Source of the DNA: Roseomonas sp. OT10
GTDB lineage: Bacteria; Pseudomonadota; Alphaproteobacteria; Acetobacterales; Acetobacteraceae
NCBI RefSeq assembly: GCF_020991085.1
Contig: NZ_CP087719.1
Span: 620,001-684,000, forward strand
Reading direction: 5' to 3'
Length of the DNA: 64,000 nt
The translations under genes were made by a program, and so were the position numbers. The first letter of the stretch is position 1. Every line of letters begins with the position of its first letter. Below are positions 37,832 through 45,757 of the stretch, one piece after another. A model generated the notes under the pieces. That model worked only from the letters and a program-made list of their open reading frames with translations, ran no database searches and was not told where the DNA came from.

Positions 37832-39454
37832 TCACCGCTTCGGCCGCAGGCTCTGCGCCAGGGTGTTCTCCTCCAGCCCGCCGGCATAGGTCAGGTCGGC
37901 GCGGTGGGCCCAGACGTTGTCCGGCACGTGCAGCGGCAGCACGGCGGCGTCCTGGCGGAAGGCGATCTCCTGCGCCTGGCGGATCAGCGCGCCGCGCGCC
38001 TCCGGGTCGGCGACCGGCCGCGCCTGCTCCAGCAGCGCGTCGAAGGCGGGGTTGGAGTAGCGCCCGCGGTTCAGCCCGCCCAGGCCGCGTGCCGCGTCGA
38101 AGGTATGGAGCACCTGCGACAGGCCGAGCCAGGAATCGCCCGTGGTGTGGCCGAAGCCGATCAGGAAGGCGGAGAACTCCCGCCGCCCGGCGCGGGTGAA
38201 GAACACGTTGGACGGCATCACCTCCACCCGCGCGTCCAGCCCCAGCCGGGTCCAGAACTGCGCCACCGCCTGGGCGGTCTTGTCGTCCTCGACATAGCGG
38301 TTGTTGGGCGAGTGCAGGGTGATGCGGAAGCCCTGGGGATAGCCCGCCTCGGCCAGCAGCCTGCGCGCGGCGGCCACGTCGAAGGCCGGGGCGGCGAGGT
38401 CGGGGGCGTAGCCGATCTGCCCCTCCACCGCGAGCTGGCCCGCGGCGCGGGCGGCGCCGGAGATCACGCGGTCCACGATCGCGGCGCGGTTGATGGAGAG
38501 GCTCAGCGCCTGCCGCACCCGCGCGTCCCGCAACGGGTTGTTCGGCAGGGCGGAGCCGTCCTTCGCTGTGACGAAGGGCGAGACGGCGTTGCCCTGGTCC
38601 AGCGCGATGTAGATGAAGCGCGAGGAGGTGGAGGCGGTCACGCCCAGCGCCGGGTTGGCGCGCAGCTTCGCCACCTCGCCCGGCGGGACGGCGTTGATGA
38701 GGTCCGCGTCGCCCGCCAGCAGCGCGGCCAGCCGCGCGGCGTCGCCCGCCACGGGGCGGATGGTGGCGCGCTCGAAGGCCGGCTTCTCGCCCCAATAGGC
38801 GTCGTTGCGGGCGAGGCGCAGCGGCCCGCCCGGCGTCCAGTCCACGAAGCGCCAGGGGCCGGAGCCTACCACCGCGCGGCCGGCGTTGAAGTCGGCGGTC
38901 GTTGCCGTCGCCGCGATGCGGGCGGGCATGATGTAGGCCGTCATCGCGTTCAGGATCACCGAGGGATCGGCGCCACGCGAGCGCAGGCGGATCGTGCGCT
39001 CGTCCACCACCTCCACCGCCGTCACCACGCCGGCGAGGCGGATGAAGGGCGCCGGGCTGTTCGGCACCTTGGGCATGCGCTCCAGCGAGGCGCGGATGTC
39101 CTCCGCCGTCACGGGGCTGCCGTCCTGGAAGCGGGCGCCGTCGCGAAGGCGGAACTCCCAGACATCCGGCTCGGGGTTGGAGAAGCTGGTCAGGCCGGGG
39201 ATGGGCCGCAGGTGCTCGTCCGAGCCCACCAGCGGGTCGAACAGGTGCTGCGCGATCGCCTGGTTGGCGCCGACCAGCGCGTAGTGCGGGTCGATCGAGG
39301 AGGTCTCGGTCTGCACGGCGATCCGCGCTTCGACGCGGCTTCCCCCCTGGGCGGCCGCCGCGCCGGTCCAGAGCAGGGGCAGGGCGAGAAAGGCCAGCCG
39401 GCGTGTCCACCGCGAGTCGGCGCATCGGCCGAGGAGGGCGGGGGCAGGGGTCAT
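37832..39454 (-). CDS. ABC transporter solute-binding protein (SBP_bac_5), first gene of the IclR-linked unit
   Basis: Periplasmic binding protein of 540 residues with a Sec-type signal (hydrophobic LAFLALPLLWTGAAAAQ, cleavage near residue 36) rather than the Tat signals of the other three. Family marks are DGARFQDGSPVTAEDI, GSGPWRFVDW, NDAYWGEKPAF and VRQALSLSINRAAI. The start is set at 39454; an in-frame ATG 20 codons upstream would put extra residues before the signal. It is the first gene after the divergent IclR gene, only 5 bp from the CocE/NonD hydrolase. The unit thus encodes two different binding proteins for one set of permeases. Confidence 0.9.
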   Translation of the reverse strand: MTPAPALLGRCADSRWTRRLAFLALPLLWTGAAAAQGGSRVEARIAVQTETSSIDPHYALVGANQAIAQHLFDPLVGSDEHLRPIPGLTSFSNPEPDVWEFRLRDGARFQDGSPVTAEDIRASLERMPKVPNSPAPFIRLAGVVTAVEVVDERTIRLRSRGADPSVILNAMTAYIMPARIAATATTADFNAGRAVVGSGPWRFVDWTPGGPLRLARNDAYWGEKPAFERATIRPVAGDAARLAALLAGDADLINAVPPGEVAKLRANPALGVTASTSSRFIYIALDQGNAVSPFVTAKDGSALPNNPLRDARVRQALSLSINRAAIVDRVISGAARAAGQLAVEGQIGYAPDLAAPAFDVAAARRLLAEAGYPQGFRITLHSPNNRYVEDDKTAQAVAQFWTRLGLDARVEVMPSNVFFTRAGRREFSAFLIGFGHTTGDSWLGLSQVLHTFDAARGLGGLNRGRYSNPAFDALLEQARPVADPEARGALIRQAQEIAFRQDAAVLPLHVPDNVWAHRADLTYAGGLEENTLAQSLRPKR

Positions 39455-39513
39455 GGCTGGTGGTTCCCGAAGCGTCGCCGAGCCTCCTTGCGCCGTGGGT
39501 GGTGCGGCTGTCA

Positions 39514-39541
39514 ACCAGAGAAAAACGCTGTTTCATCTGGT
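39514..39541. promoter_or_regulatory. 28-bp dyad, likely IclR operator
   Basis: ACCAGA (39514-39519) and TCTGGT (39536-39541) are perfect inverted arms, and AAAC/GTTT inside extend the symmetry around centre GCT. It is one of very few AT-rich spots here, placed 33 bp before the IclR gene and 60 bp before the divergent binding-protein gene, as expected for an autoregulating divergent regulator. Confidence 0.65.
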
Positions 39542-39573
39542 AAACGGGGGGCCGCGCTGCCACCCTGGAAGAC

Positions 39574-40338
39574 ATGACCACGCCCACCGCCCCGGCCGCG
39601 CCCCGCGACTACACCGTCGATGCCGTGGACAAGGCGATCCAGATCCTGGGCATCATCGCGGCGAATCCCGGCCTGGGAGTCAGCGAGATCGCCCGGCGCT
39701 GTGGCGACAGCCGGGCGCGCGTCTTCCGGTTGCTGCGCACGCTGGAGGGGCGCGACCTGGTGGCGCGCCTGGGCGAGACCCCCGCCTATCGCCTCGGCTA
39801 CGCCGCCCTGCTGCTGGGCAGCGCCGCCGCCGCGCAGATCGACATCGCCCGCCTGGCCCAGCCGGTGATGCGCGAGCTGGGCCGCGCCACGGACGAGACG
39901 GTGCAGCTCCGCGTCCGCGACGGGACGGAGGCGCTGTGCATCGCCAAGTGGGAGCCGGACCGCGACATCCGCTCCGTCGCCGTGGTCGGGCGACGACGGC
40001 CGCTGCATGCCGGGTCGGGCAAGCTGCTGCTCGCCCAGGCGCCGGAGGAGGTGCGCGCCTCCGTGCTGGCCGGGCTGGGCGCCGCCGAGGCCGCCGCCCT
40101 CGCGGGGGAGCTGGAGGGGCTGCGGGATGCGGAGGCCATCGTCACGCGCGGCGAGCTGAGCAGCGATGCCATCGGCCTCGCCGTGCCGGTGCGCGACCAC
40201 CGCGGCGTGCTGGTGGCGCTGCTGCACATCGGCGGGCCCTCGCAGCGCTTCGGCGAGGAACGGGTGGCCGCCATCCTGGACCTGCTGCGCGGGGCGGCAC
40301 GGAGGCTGTCCATGGCGCTGGGGGCGGCGGCTTCTTAG
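39574..40338 (+). CDS. IclR-family transcriptional regulator
   Basis: A 254-residue regulator. The N-terminal winged helix (about 12-72; VDKAIQILGIIAANPGLGVS, then EIARRCGDSRARVFRLLRTL) binds DNA. The C-terminal effector domain (about 88-250) includes the family stretches RPLHAGSGKLLLA and IGLAVPVRDHRGVLVALLHIGGP. IclR proteins usually control adjacent catabolic or transport genes and their own gene in response to a small ligand. The divergent position next to the seven-gene transport and hydrolase unit makes that unit its probable target. Confidence 0.93.
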   Translation: MTTPTAPAAPRDYTVDAVDKAIQILGIIAANPGLGVSEIARRCGDSRARVFRLLRTLEGRDLVARLGETPAYRLGYAALLLGSAAAAQIDIARLAQPVMRELGRATDETVQLRVRDGTEALCIAKWEPDRDIRSVAVVGRRRPLHAGSGKLLLAQAPEEVRASVLAGLGAAEAAALAGELEGLRDAEAIVTRGELSSDAIGLAVPVRDHRGVLVALLHIGGPSQRFGEERVAAILDLLRGAARRLSMALGAAAS

Positions 40339-40372
40339 GACAGGGGGGCGCCTCCGGGGCCTCGGCCCGGCG

Positions 40373-41284
40373 CTATTCCCGGCCCGTGGACCCCTTCGGC
40401 TCCGAGGCGGCGATCAGGGCGCGCAGGCCGGGGGAAGCGGGCTCGTCGCCGTTCCAGACGATGGACAGCGTGCCGAGTTCGACCACCCGGTCGAGCCGGC
40501 GGAAGGCGACGCCGGGGACCGGCAGGCGGCGGGCGCCCGAGGGCACCAGGGCGATCCCGGTGCCGCAGGCGACGATGCCGAGCTGCGAGGCGATGGACGC
40601 GCTCTCATGCCCGACGCGCGGCGTGAATCCCGCCTCGGTGCAGGCCAGGATCACCCGGTCGCGGTGCGGCGGCGTCGCGCTGCGGCGGACGAGCACGAAG
40701 CTCTCCGGCTCCAGCGCGGCCAGGGGCACGGCGCCGCGGCCGCGCGCCAGGGGATGGCCCGACGGGACGGCGAGGATCGCCCGCGCCGCCAGCACCGGGC
40801 GCATCGCCAGGGGCGCGCGGGCCTGGTCCGCCCAGACCAGCCCCGCATCGAACTCGCCCGACTGCACCCGTGCCAGCAGCTCGCCGGTGCCCACCTCGGC
40901 GACCGCCACGGCGATGCCCGGATGCGAGAGGCGCAGGCGGGAGAGCAGCGCCTGCAGGGGACCCATGAAGCCCCAGGCGACGGTGCCCAGCTCGATCTGG
41001 CCCTGCGCGCCTTCCGCCTCGGCGCGCAGCCTGCGCTGCACCCGCTCCAGGTGGCGCATCAGCCCGTCCGCCTCGCCCAGCAGGCTGCGGCCGGCCGCGG
41101 TCAGCGCGATGGCGCGGCGGGAGCGGTCGAACAGCTCCACCCCCAGGATGCGTTCCAGGTTGCGGATCTGCAGGCTCAGCGGCGGCTGCGTCATGCCCAG
41201 CCGGCGCGCCGCGCGGCCGAAGTTCATCTCCTCCGCCACGGCCAGGAAGCAGCGGAGCTGGCGCACCTCCACCTGGTCCCGCAT
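40373..41284 (-). CDS. LysR-family transcriptional regulator
   Basis: A 303-residue LysR regulator of standard length: N-terminal winged helix (about 1-65; VRQLRCFLAVAEEMNFGRAA, RRLGMTQPPLSLQIRNLE) and a two-lobed effector-binding domain (about 90-300; GTVAWGFMGPLQALLSRL). The N terminus is of the CatR/BenM-like subgroup. It is divergent from the RraA-like aldolase gene with a perfect 10+10 dyad between them, so it likely activates that gene and the binding proteins behind it. The 3' end converges with the IclR gene (34 bp gap). Confidence 0.93.
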   Translation of the reverse strand: MRDQVEVRQLRCFLAVAEEMNFGRAARRLGMTQPPLSLQIRNLERILGVELFDRSRRAIALTAAGRSLLGEADGLMRHLERVQRRLRAEAEGAQGQIELGTVAWGFMGPLQALLSRLRLSHPGIAVAVAEVGTGELLARVQSGEFDAGLVWADQARAPLAMRPVLAARAILAVPSGHPLARGRGAVPLAALEPESFVLVRRSATPPHRDRVILACTEAGFTPRVGHESASIASQLGIVACGTGIALVPSGARRLPVPGVAFRRLDRVVELGTLSIVWNGDEPASPGLRALIAASEPKGSTGRE

Positions 41285-41301
41285 CCCCCTCCCTCCCGGC
41301 T

Positions 41302-41330
41302 CCGACCGATAGCGACGCCGTATCGGTCGG
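41302..41330. promoter_or_regulatory. Perfect LysR-type operator (T-N11-A within a 10+10 dyad)
   Basis: CCGACCGATA (41302-41311) and TATCGGTCGG (41321-41330) are perfect inverted repeats with a 9-bp spacer; the centre has the T-N11-A signature of LysR recognition sites. It lies 18 bp before the LysR start and 80 bp before the RraA-like gene start. Confidence 0.75.
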
Positions 41331-41409
41331 CATCACGGATCGGATTGGACCTTCACGCTTCCGGACGCCAGCCTCGGCCGCGAGGAACAACGCCAGGGAT
41401 GCGCCCCGC

Positions 41410-42159
41410 ATGGATATCAACCCGCCTTCCGAAGCCCGCCCCGCGCTCGGCCGCGTCGCCGGCGCCCAGGTCCACGCCCGCCCCGCCACCCCGGCCAGCG
41501 AGGTGATCGCGCGCTTCAAGGCGCTGGGCGACCTGACCGGCACCGTCTCGGACGTGCTGGACGAGCTGGGGGTGGATGCGACCATCCCCTCCTCCACCCT
41601 GCGCCCGACGCTGGACGGGCAGGTGGTGATCGGCTGGGCGGTGACGGTGCGCAACGTGCCGCAGCGCTTCGACCGCGCGAACATGGCGCGCGAGGGCCGC
41701 TCCTCCATGGCGGAGATCGAGGGCATCAACCAGGCCGAGCCGGGCGACGTGCTGGTGATCGAGGGCATCCCCGACGTCTCCAACATGGGCGGCATCATCG
41801 CGACCATCTGCGCGCGGCAGCAGCTCGCGGGCGGGGTGGTCGATGGCGGCGTGCGCGATGTCGGCCGCTCCCGCGGGCTCGGCTTCCCGATCTGGTCCAC
41901 GGCGCGCAGCCCGGTCACCGGCAAGTGGCGCGCGGTGACGGCGGAGGTGAACGGCACCGTCACCGTCTGCGGCACCACGGTGGATGCGGGCGACCTGGTG
42001 ATCGCCGACGACACGGGCGTGTGCTTCGTGCCGCGCGACCGGGTGCTGGAGGTGCTGGAGCGCTGCGAGAAGGCGACGGCCAAGGAGGATGCCTGGATCG
42101 AGGAGATCGAGTCCGGCATCCCCATGCAGGCCATCACCGCCCGGCTCTACGGCGGCTGA
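41410..42159 (+). CDS. RraA-like aldolase/decarboxylase
   Basis: A 249-residue protein of the RraA/HMG-aldolase superfamily. Enzymatic members cleave 4-carboxy-4-hydroxy-2-oxoadipate or 4-hydroxy-4-methyl-2-oxoglutarate to pyruvate and also decarboxylate oxaloacetate; the RNase E inhibitor RraA is a shorter relative without activity. The pyruvate/metal motif GGVVDGGVRDVGRSR (near residue 140) and DDTGVCFVPRD near the C terminus are present, and the length favours the aldolase branch. Context (LysR divergent, Bug binding proteins following) suggests aromatic or dicarboxylic acid catabolism. The ATG start is preceded by a weak AGGG. Confidence 0.88.
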   Translation: MDINPPSEARPALGRVAGAQVHARPATPASEVIARFKALGDLTGTVSDVLDELGVDATIPSSTLRPTLDGQVVIGWAVTVRNVPQRFDRANMAREGRSSMAEIEGINQAEPGDVLVIEGIPDVSNMGGIIATICARQQLAGGVVDGGVRDVGRSRGLGFPIWSTARSPVTGKWRAVTAEVNGTVTVCGTTVDAGDLVIADDTGVCFVPRDRVLEVLERCEKATAKEDAWIEEIESGIPMQAITARLYGG

Positions 42160-42208
42160 CGGCGCGGCGCGCGGCGCCGGCCGGGAGGGGCCGCCGCCTC
42201 CCGCGCAG

Positions 42209-42227
42209 GGGGCCGGCCACCGGCCCC
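42209..42227 (+). terminator. GC hairpin after the RraA-like gene
   Basis: GGGGCCGG (42209-42216) and CCGGCCCC (42220-42227) are perfect complements around a three-base loop. No T-run, so only a weak terminator candidate within the 175-bp gap before the Bug protein gene. Confidence 0.3.
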
Positions 42228-42334
42228 GGCACAGCGCCGGCCGCGGGGTGAGAGCCCGGCGGCGATCCGGACAGGCATGACGCGCCGGGCCCTCGACGGT
42301 CCGGCGCGGGAAAAACGAGAACCGAGGAACGTTC

Positions 42335-43318
42335 ATGGACCGACGTACCCTGCTGGCCGCCACGGCCGGCGCCGCGGGCCTGCGCGCCCTGTCGCCCGGC
42401 CCCGCCCGTGCCTCCGGCGCCTGGCCCGACCGGCCGATCCGCCTCGTCGTGCCCTTCCCGCCCGGGCAGGTGTCCGACGTGCTGGCCCGCCTCCTCGCCG
42501 CGCCGCTCGGCACGGCGCTGGGGCAGCCGGTGGTGGTGGACAACCGCCCGGGCCAGGCCGGCAGCCTCGGTGCCGCCCAGGTCGCCCGCGCCGCGCCGGA
42601 CGGCCAGACCCTGCTGCTCGGGGCGAACGCCAACCTCGTCACCAACCTGCACCTCTACCGCAACATCCCCTACAACCCCGTGCGCGACTTCCGCCCGGTG
42701 GTGCCGCTGACACGCACCCCGGCGGCGCTGGCGGTGCACCGCTCCGTCCCCGCCAGCACGGTGCAGGAGCTGGTGGCGCTGCTGCGGGCACAGCCGGACC
42801 GCTTCTCCTATGGCTCCTCCGGCGCCGGCACGATCAGCCACGTCTTCATGGAGGCGTTCAAGCTCTCGGCCGGCGTGAAGGTGGAGCACATCCCCTACGC
42901 CGGTTCCGCCCCCGCCCTGACCGCGCTGGCGGCGCAGCAGGTGCAGGTGTCCTTCGAGGCGCTGTTCAACCTCGTCCCGCTGTACCGCGCCGGCGAGGTG
43001 CGGCTGCTGGCGGTGGCCGAGCCAGGGCGCCTGCCGGCCTTCCCGGACGTGCCCAGCATGCCGGAGGCGGGCTTCCCCGACCTCGTCTTCTTCTCCTGGA
43101 CGGGCATCGTCGTGCCTGCCGGAACGCCGGAGCCGGTCGTCGAGCGACTGAACCGGGAGGTGCTGACGATCATGCGCAGTCCGGCCGTGGCGGCGCGGCT
43201 GGAGGAATTCGTGGCGGAGGCGCTGCCCTACACGCCCGACGAGTTCACCGATTTCCTGCGCCGGGAGGACGAGCGCATCGGAGACCTCGTCCGCCGCGTG
43301 GGGCTGGTCATCGGATAG
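42335..43318 (+). CDS. Bug-family tripartite tricarboxylate transporter binding protein, copy 1
   Basis: A 327-residue periplasmic binding protein with a twin-arginine signal (MDRRTLLAATAGAAG, cleavage near ARASG). It has the TctC/Bug pattern WPDRPIRLVVPFPPGQVSD, then NRPGQAGSLGAAQVARA, SSGAGTISHVF and a FPDVPSMPEAGFPD segment. Such proteins bind carboxylates such as citrate, nicotinate or aromatic acids. GAGGAA eight bases before the ATG fixes the start. No tctA or tctB membrane genes are nearby, so it is an orphan, as is common in this bacterial group. It lies 23 bp upstream of a paralogue. Confidence 0.93.
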   Translation: MDRRTLLAATAGAAGLRALSPGPARASGAWPDRPIRLVVPFPPGQVSDVLARLLAAPLGTALGQPVVVDNRPGQAGSLGAAQVARAAPDGQTLLLGANANLVTNLHLYRNIPYNPVRDFRPVVPLTRTPAALAVHRSVPASTVQELVALLRAQPDRFSYGSSGAGTISHVFMEAFKLSAGVKVEHIPYAGSAPALTALAAQQVQVSFEALFNLVPLYRAGEVRLLAVAEPGRLPAFPDVPSMPEAGFPDLVFFSWTGIVVPAGTPEPVVERLNREVLTIMRSPAVAARLEEFVAEALPYTPDEFTDFLRREDERIGDLVRRVGLVIG

Positions 43319-43341
43319 GCATGACGCGGGAGAAGCAGGAC

Positions 43342-44325
43342 ATGTCCACGATCGGGCGGCGCGGGTTGCCGGCGCTGTCAGCGGCGCTTTGCGTCCCGGC
43401 GCTGTGGCCAGGGCGCGCGCGGGCGGAGGAATGGCCCGCGCGCCCGGTGCGCATCGTCATCCCCTATGGCGCGGGCGGCGCCGCCGACACCATGGCGCGG
43501 CTGCTCTTCGCCCGCGCCTCGGAGCTGTTGCGCCAGCCCGTGGTCATCGAGAACCGGACGGGCGGCAACGCCGTGCCCGCCGCCGGTGCCGTGCTGCAAT
43601 CGCCGCGCGACGGCTACACCTTCCTCATCGGCGCGGCGCACCACGTCACCAACCCGCTGCTGCTGACGGACATCCCCTTCGACTTCCGCACCGCCTTCGC
43701 CCCGGTGACGCAGCTCTGCCTCTTCAACCAGGTGCTGGCGGTGCGGAAGGACTACCCGGCGGAGGGCATCGAGGAGTTCGTCCGGACCCTGCGCGCCCGC
43801 CCCGGCGCGGTGACCTACGGCACCCCTCCGGCCGCGGCGATCGGGCACCTGACGGGCGAGCTGTTCCAGCGCCGTGCGGGCGTGCGGATGATCCACTCGC
43901 CCTACCGCCTCGCCACCGATGCGGCCCGCGACGTCGCATCGGGTGCGATCGATGCCGTGATCCTGACGCCTTCGACCATCGCCCAGGCGGCGCAGGCGGG
44001 GCGGGCACGGCTGCTGGCCGTGACCGGGGGGCGCCGTACCCCGGCCTGCCCCGAGGTTCCGACCCTGGCCGAGACGGTGCTGCCCGGCTTCGACATGGTG
44101 GACTGGTTCGGCCTGTTCGCCGCCTCCGGCACGGCGGAGCCGATCCTGCGTCGCATACAGGCCGCCGTGGCGCAGGCCGCGCAGGACCCCACGGTGCGCG
44201 CCAGGCTGGAGCCGACCGGCGGCGAGCTGGTGGCCAGCACGCCTGATGCCTTCGGCGGCTTCCTGAAGCAGCAGGAGGACATCCTGACCGGCCTGATCCG
44301 CGAGGCGGAGATCCGCCTGGGCTGA
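43342..44325 (+). CDS. Bug-family tripartite tricarboxylate transporter binding protein, copy 2
   Basis: Paralogue of the preceding gene with the same 327-residue length. It has a Sec- or Tat-like signal (STIGRRGLPALSAAL, cleavage near RARAE), then WPARPVRIVIPYGAGGAADT, NRTGGNAVPAAGAVLQSP, and VPTLAETVLPGFD. The start is placed at 43342 with GGGAG upstream; an ATG at 43321 is possible but badly spaced. The tandem pair probably arose by duplication and may bind different carboxylates. A strong bidirectional terminator follows. Confidence 0.92.
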   Translation: MSTIGRRGLPALSAALCVPALWPGRARAEEWPARPVRIVIPYGAGGAADTMARLLFARASELLRQPVVIENRTGGNAVPAAGAVLQSPRDGYTFLIGAAHHVTNPLLLTDIPFDFRTAFAPVTQLCLFNQVLAVRKDYPAEGIEEFVRTLRARPGAVTYGTPPAAAIGHLTGELFQRRAGVRMIHSPYRLATDAARDVASGAIDAVILTPSTIAQAAQAGRARLLAVTGGRRTPACPEVPTLAETVLPGFDMVDWFGLFAASGTAEPILRRIQAAVAQAAQDPTVRARLEPTGGELVASTPDAFGGFLKQQEDILTGLIREAEIRLG

Positions 44326-44341
44326 TGCCCCCGCAACGAAA

Positions 44342-44371
44342 CAGGCGCCGTGGCCTGGGCCACGGCGCCTG
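44342..44371. terminator. Bidirectional intrinsic terminator
   Basis: CAGGCGCCGTGGCC (44342-44355) and GGCCACGGCGCCTG (44358-44371) are perfect 14-bp arms. The minus-strand exit is TTTCGTTG, so termination is best for the holin-like gene, while the plus strand reads ATCGTCG. It sits between convergent genes. Confidence 0.75.
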
Positions 44372-44412
44372 ATCGTCGTCACGCACCCGGAGCGAGCCGG
44401 GACGGCCGGTGT

Positions 44413-44775
44413 TCAGCGCGTCGCCAGCGTCTCGTTGCGGTCGCCGATGACCTTGTTGGCGATCCAGGAGACGACGGCCACGACGATCGCACCCAGGATT
44501 GCCGGGACGAATCCCTGGACCCGCATGCCCGGAATCAGCAGCGCGGTGAGACCGAACATCGCCGCGTTGACCACCAGGGTGAACAATCCCAGGGTGATGA
44601 AGGTCAGCGGCAGCGACAACGTCGCCAGCACCGGGCGCACCACCGCGTTCACCAGCCCGAAGACGATCGCGGCCATCAGGGTTCCAAAGACGCCGGGAAT
44701 CTGGATACCGCTCACCAGCCGCGAAGCGGCCCAGAAGGCGATGGCGGTGATAACGGTGCGTAGCAAGAAGCCCAT
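44413..44775 (-). CDS. Small membrane protein of the phage-holin-4/YvlD-like family
   Basis: A 120-residue membrane protein with four predicted helices and the family stretches AIVFGLVNAVVRPVL and LPLTFITLGLFTLVVNAAM. Despite the family name these are ordinary chromosomal proteins of unknown role, not phage genes. The start is uncertain: ATG 44775 gives the family-like MGFLLRTVITAIAFW opening, while a GTG at 44826 adds 17 proline-rich residues. The gene begins almost touching the divergent DMT transporter start, leaving no separate promoter space. Confidence 0.85.
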   Translation of the reverse strand: MGFLLRTVITAIAFWAASRLVSGIQIPGVFGTLMAAIVFGLVNAVVRPVLATLSLPLTFITLGLFTLVVNAAMFGLTALLIPGMRVQGFVPAILGAIVVAVVSWIANKVIGDRNETLATR

Positions 44776-44776
44776 G

Positions 44777-45757
44777 ATGGTCGGGTCCGTGGCATTGGGG
44801 GTTGGGTCGGGAGGGACGGCCTCCACATCGCCCCCTCAACGCGACCCTTCCGGCGCGGTTGCCGGGCGGCGCGACGATCGGGCGCTGCTCGCCGGGCTCG
44901 GGGCCCTGGCCCTGTGGTCCCTGCTCGGCGTGCTGTCCCGCCTGGCGGCAGGCCTGCCTCCGATGCAGATCACGGCGATGGCCCTGGCGGTGGCCGGCGT
45001 CGCCTCCCTTTGCATCGTGGCCGCGCGCGGCCACCTCGGCGACCTGCGCCAGCCGCCCATCGTCTGGCTGCACGGGGTGGGCGGGCTCTTCTCCTACCAC
45101 GCGCTCTACTTCGCGGCCCTCGCGCTGGCGCCGGCGGTGGAAGCGAACCTGCTGAACTACCTCTGGCCTCTGCTGATCGTCCTGCTCTCCGCCCCGGTCC
45201 TTGGCCTGCCCCTGGGGCCGCGCCGGCTGGCGGGCGTGGCACTGGGCGCGGCGGGCTGCGCCGTGCTGGTGGGCGCGGGCGCCGCCTTCCCGCCCGACGC
45301 CTGGACCGGCTTCGCCTGCGCCGTGGCCGCCGCGCTGGTCTGGGCGCTCTATTCCGTTACCGCCCGCCGCCTCGCCGCCGTGCCGACCGAGGCCGTGGCG
45401 GGGTTCTGCCTCGGCGCGGCGCTGCTCGGCACCCTGGCGCATCTGGCGACGGAGGCGAGCGTGCTGCCGGATGCGCGGCAGGCGCTGGCAGTGCTGCTGC
45501 TCGGGCTGGGGCCGGTGGGGCTGGCGTTCTTCCTCTGGGATATCGGCATGAAGCGGGGCGATCCGCGTCTGCTGGGTACGCTGGCCTACGCCGTGCCCCT
45601 CGTCTCCACCCTGCTGCTCCTCGTGACGGGAGAGGGCGAGCCGGGCTGGCGGGTGCTGCTGTCGGGCGCGCTGGTGGTGGGCGGCGGCTGGCTGGCGGCA
45701 CGGGCCGACGATGAGCGGGGTGCCTCTGCCCGCTATACGGACGGTGCGATGCCCTGA
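44777..45757 (+). CDS. EamA/DMT-family permease
   Basis: Drug/metabolite transporter of about 326 residues with ten helices in two EamA repeats (first ALLAGLGALALWSLLG to about residue 160, second DAWTGFACAVAAALVWALYS to the end). Each repeat has the Pro/Gly-rich DMT pattern, for example YAVPLVSTLLLLVTGE. DMT members usually export amino acids or small metabolites. The start is uncertain: ATG 44777, GTG 44789 or TTG 44795, none with a good ribosome site. The final seven residues (YTDGAMP) and stop are encoded by the end of repeat element copy B. Confidence 0.88.
   Translation: MVGSVALGVGSGGTASTSPPQRDPSGAVAGRRDDRALLAGLGALALWSLLGVLSRLAAGLPPMQITAMALAVAGVASLCIVAARGHLGDLRQPPIVWLHGVGGLFSYHALYFAALALAPAVEANLLNYLWPLLIVLLSAPVLGLPLGPRRLAGVALGAAGCAVLVGAGAAFPPDAWTGFACAVAAALVWALYSVTARRLAAVPTEAVAGFCLGAALLGTLAHLATEASVLPDARQALAVLLLGLGPVGLAFFLWDIGMKRGDPRLLGTLAYAVPLVSTLLLLVTGEGEPGWRVLLSGALVVGGGWLAARADDERGASARYTDGAMP

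Noticed and set aside
44413-44826. Holin-family name suggesting a prophage
   Set aside because: The YvlD-like family is chromosomal, and no other phage gene is near.
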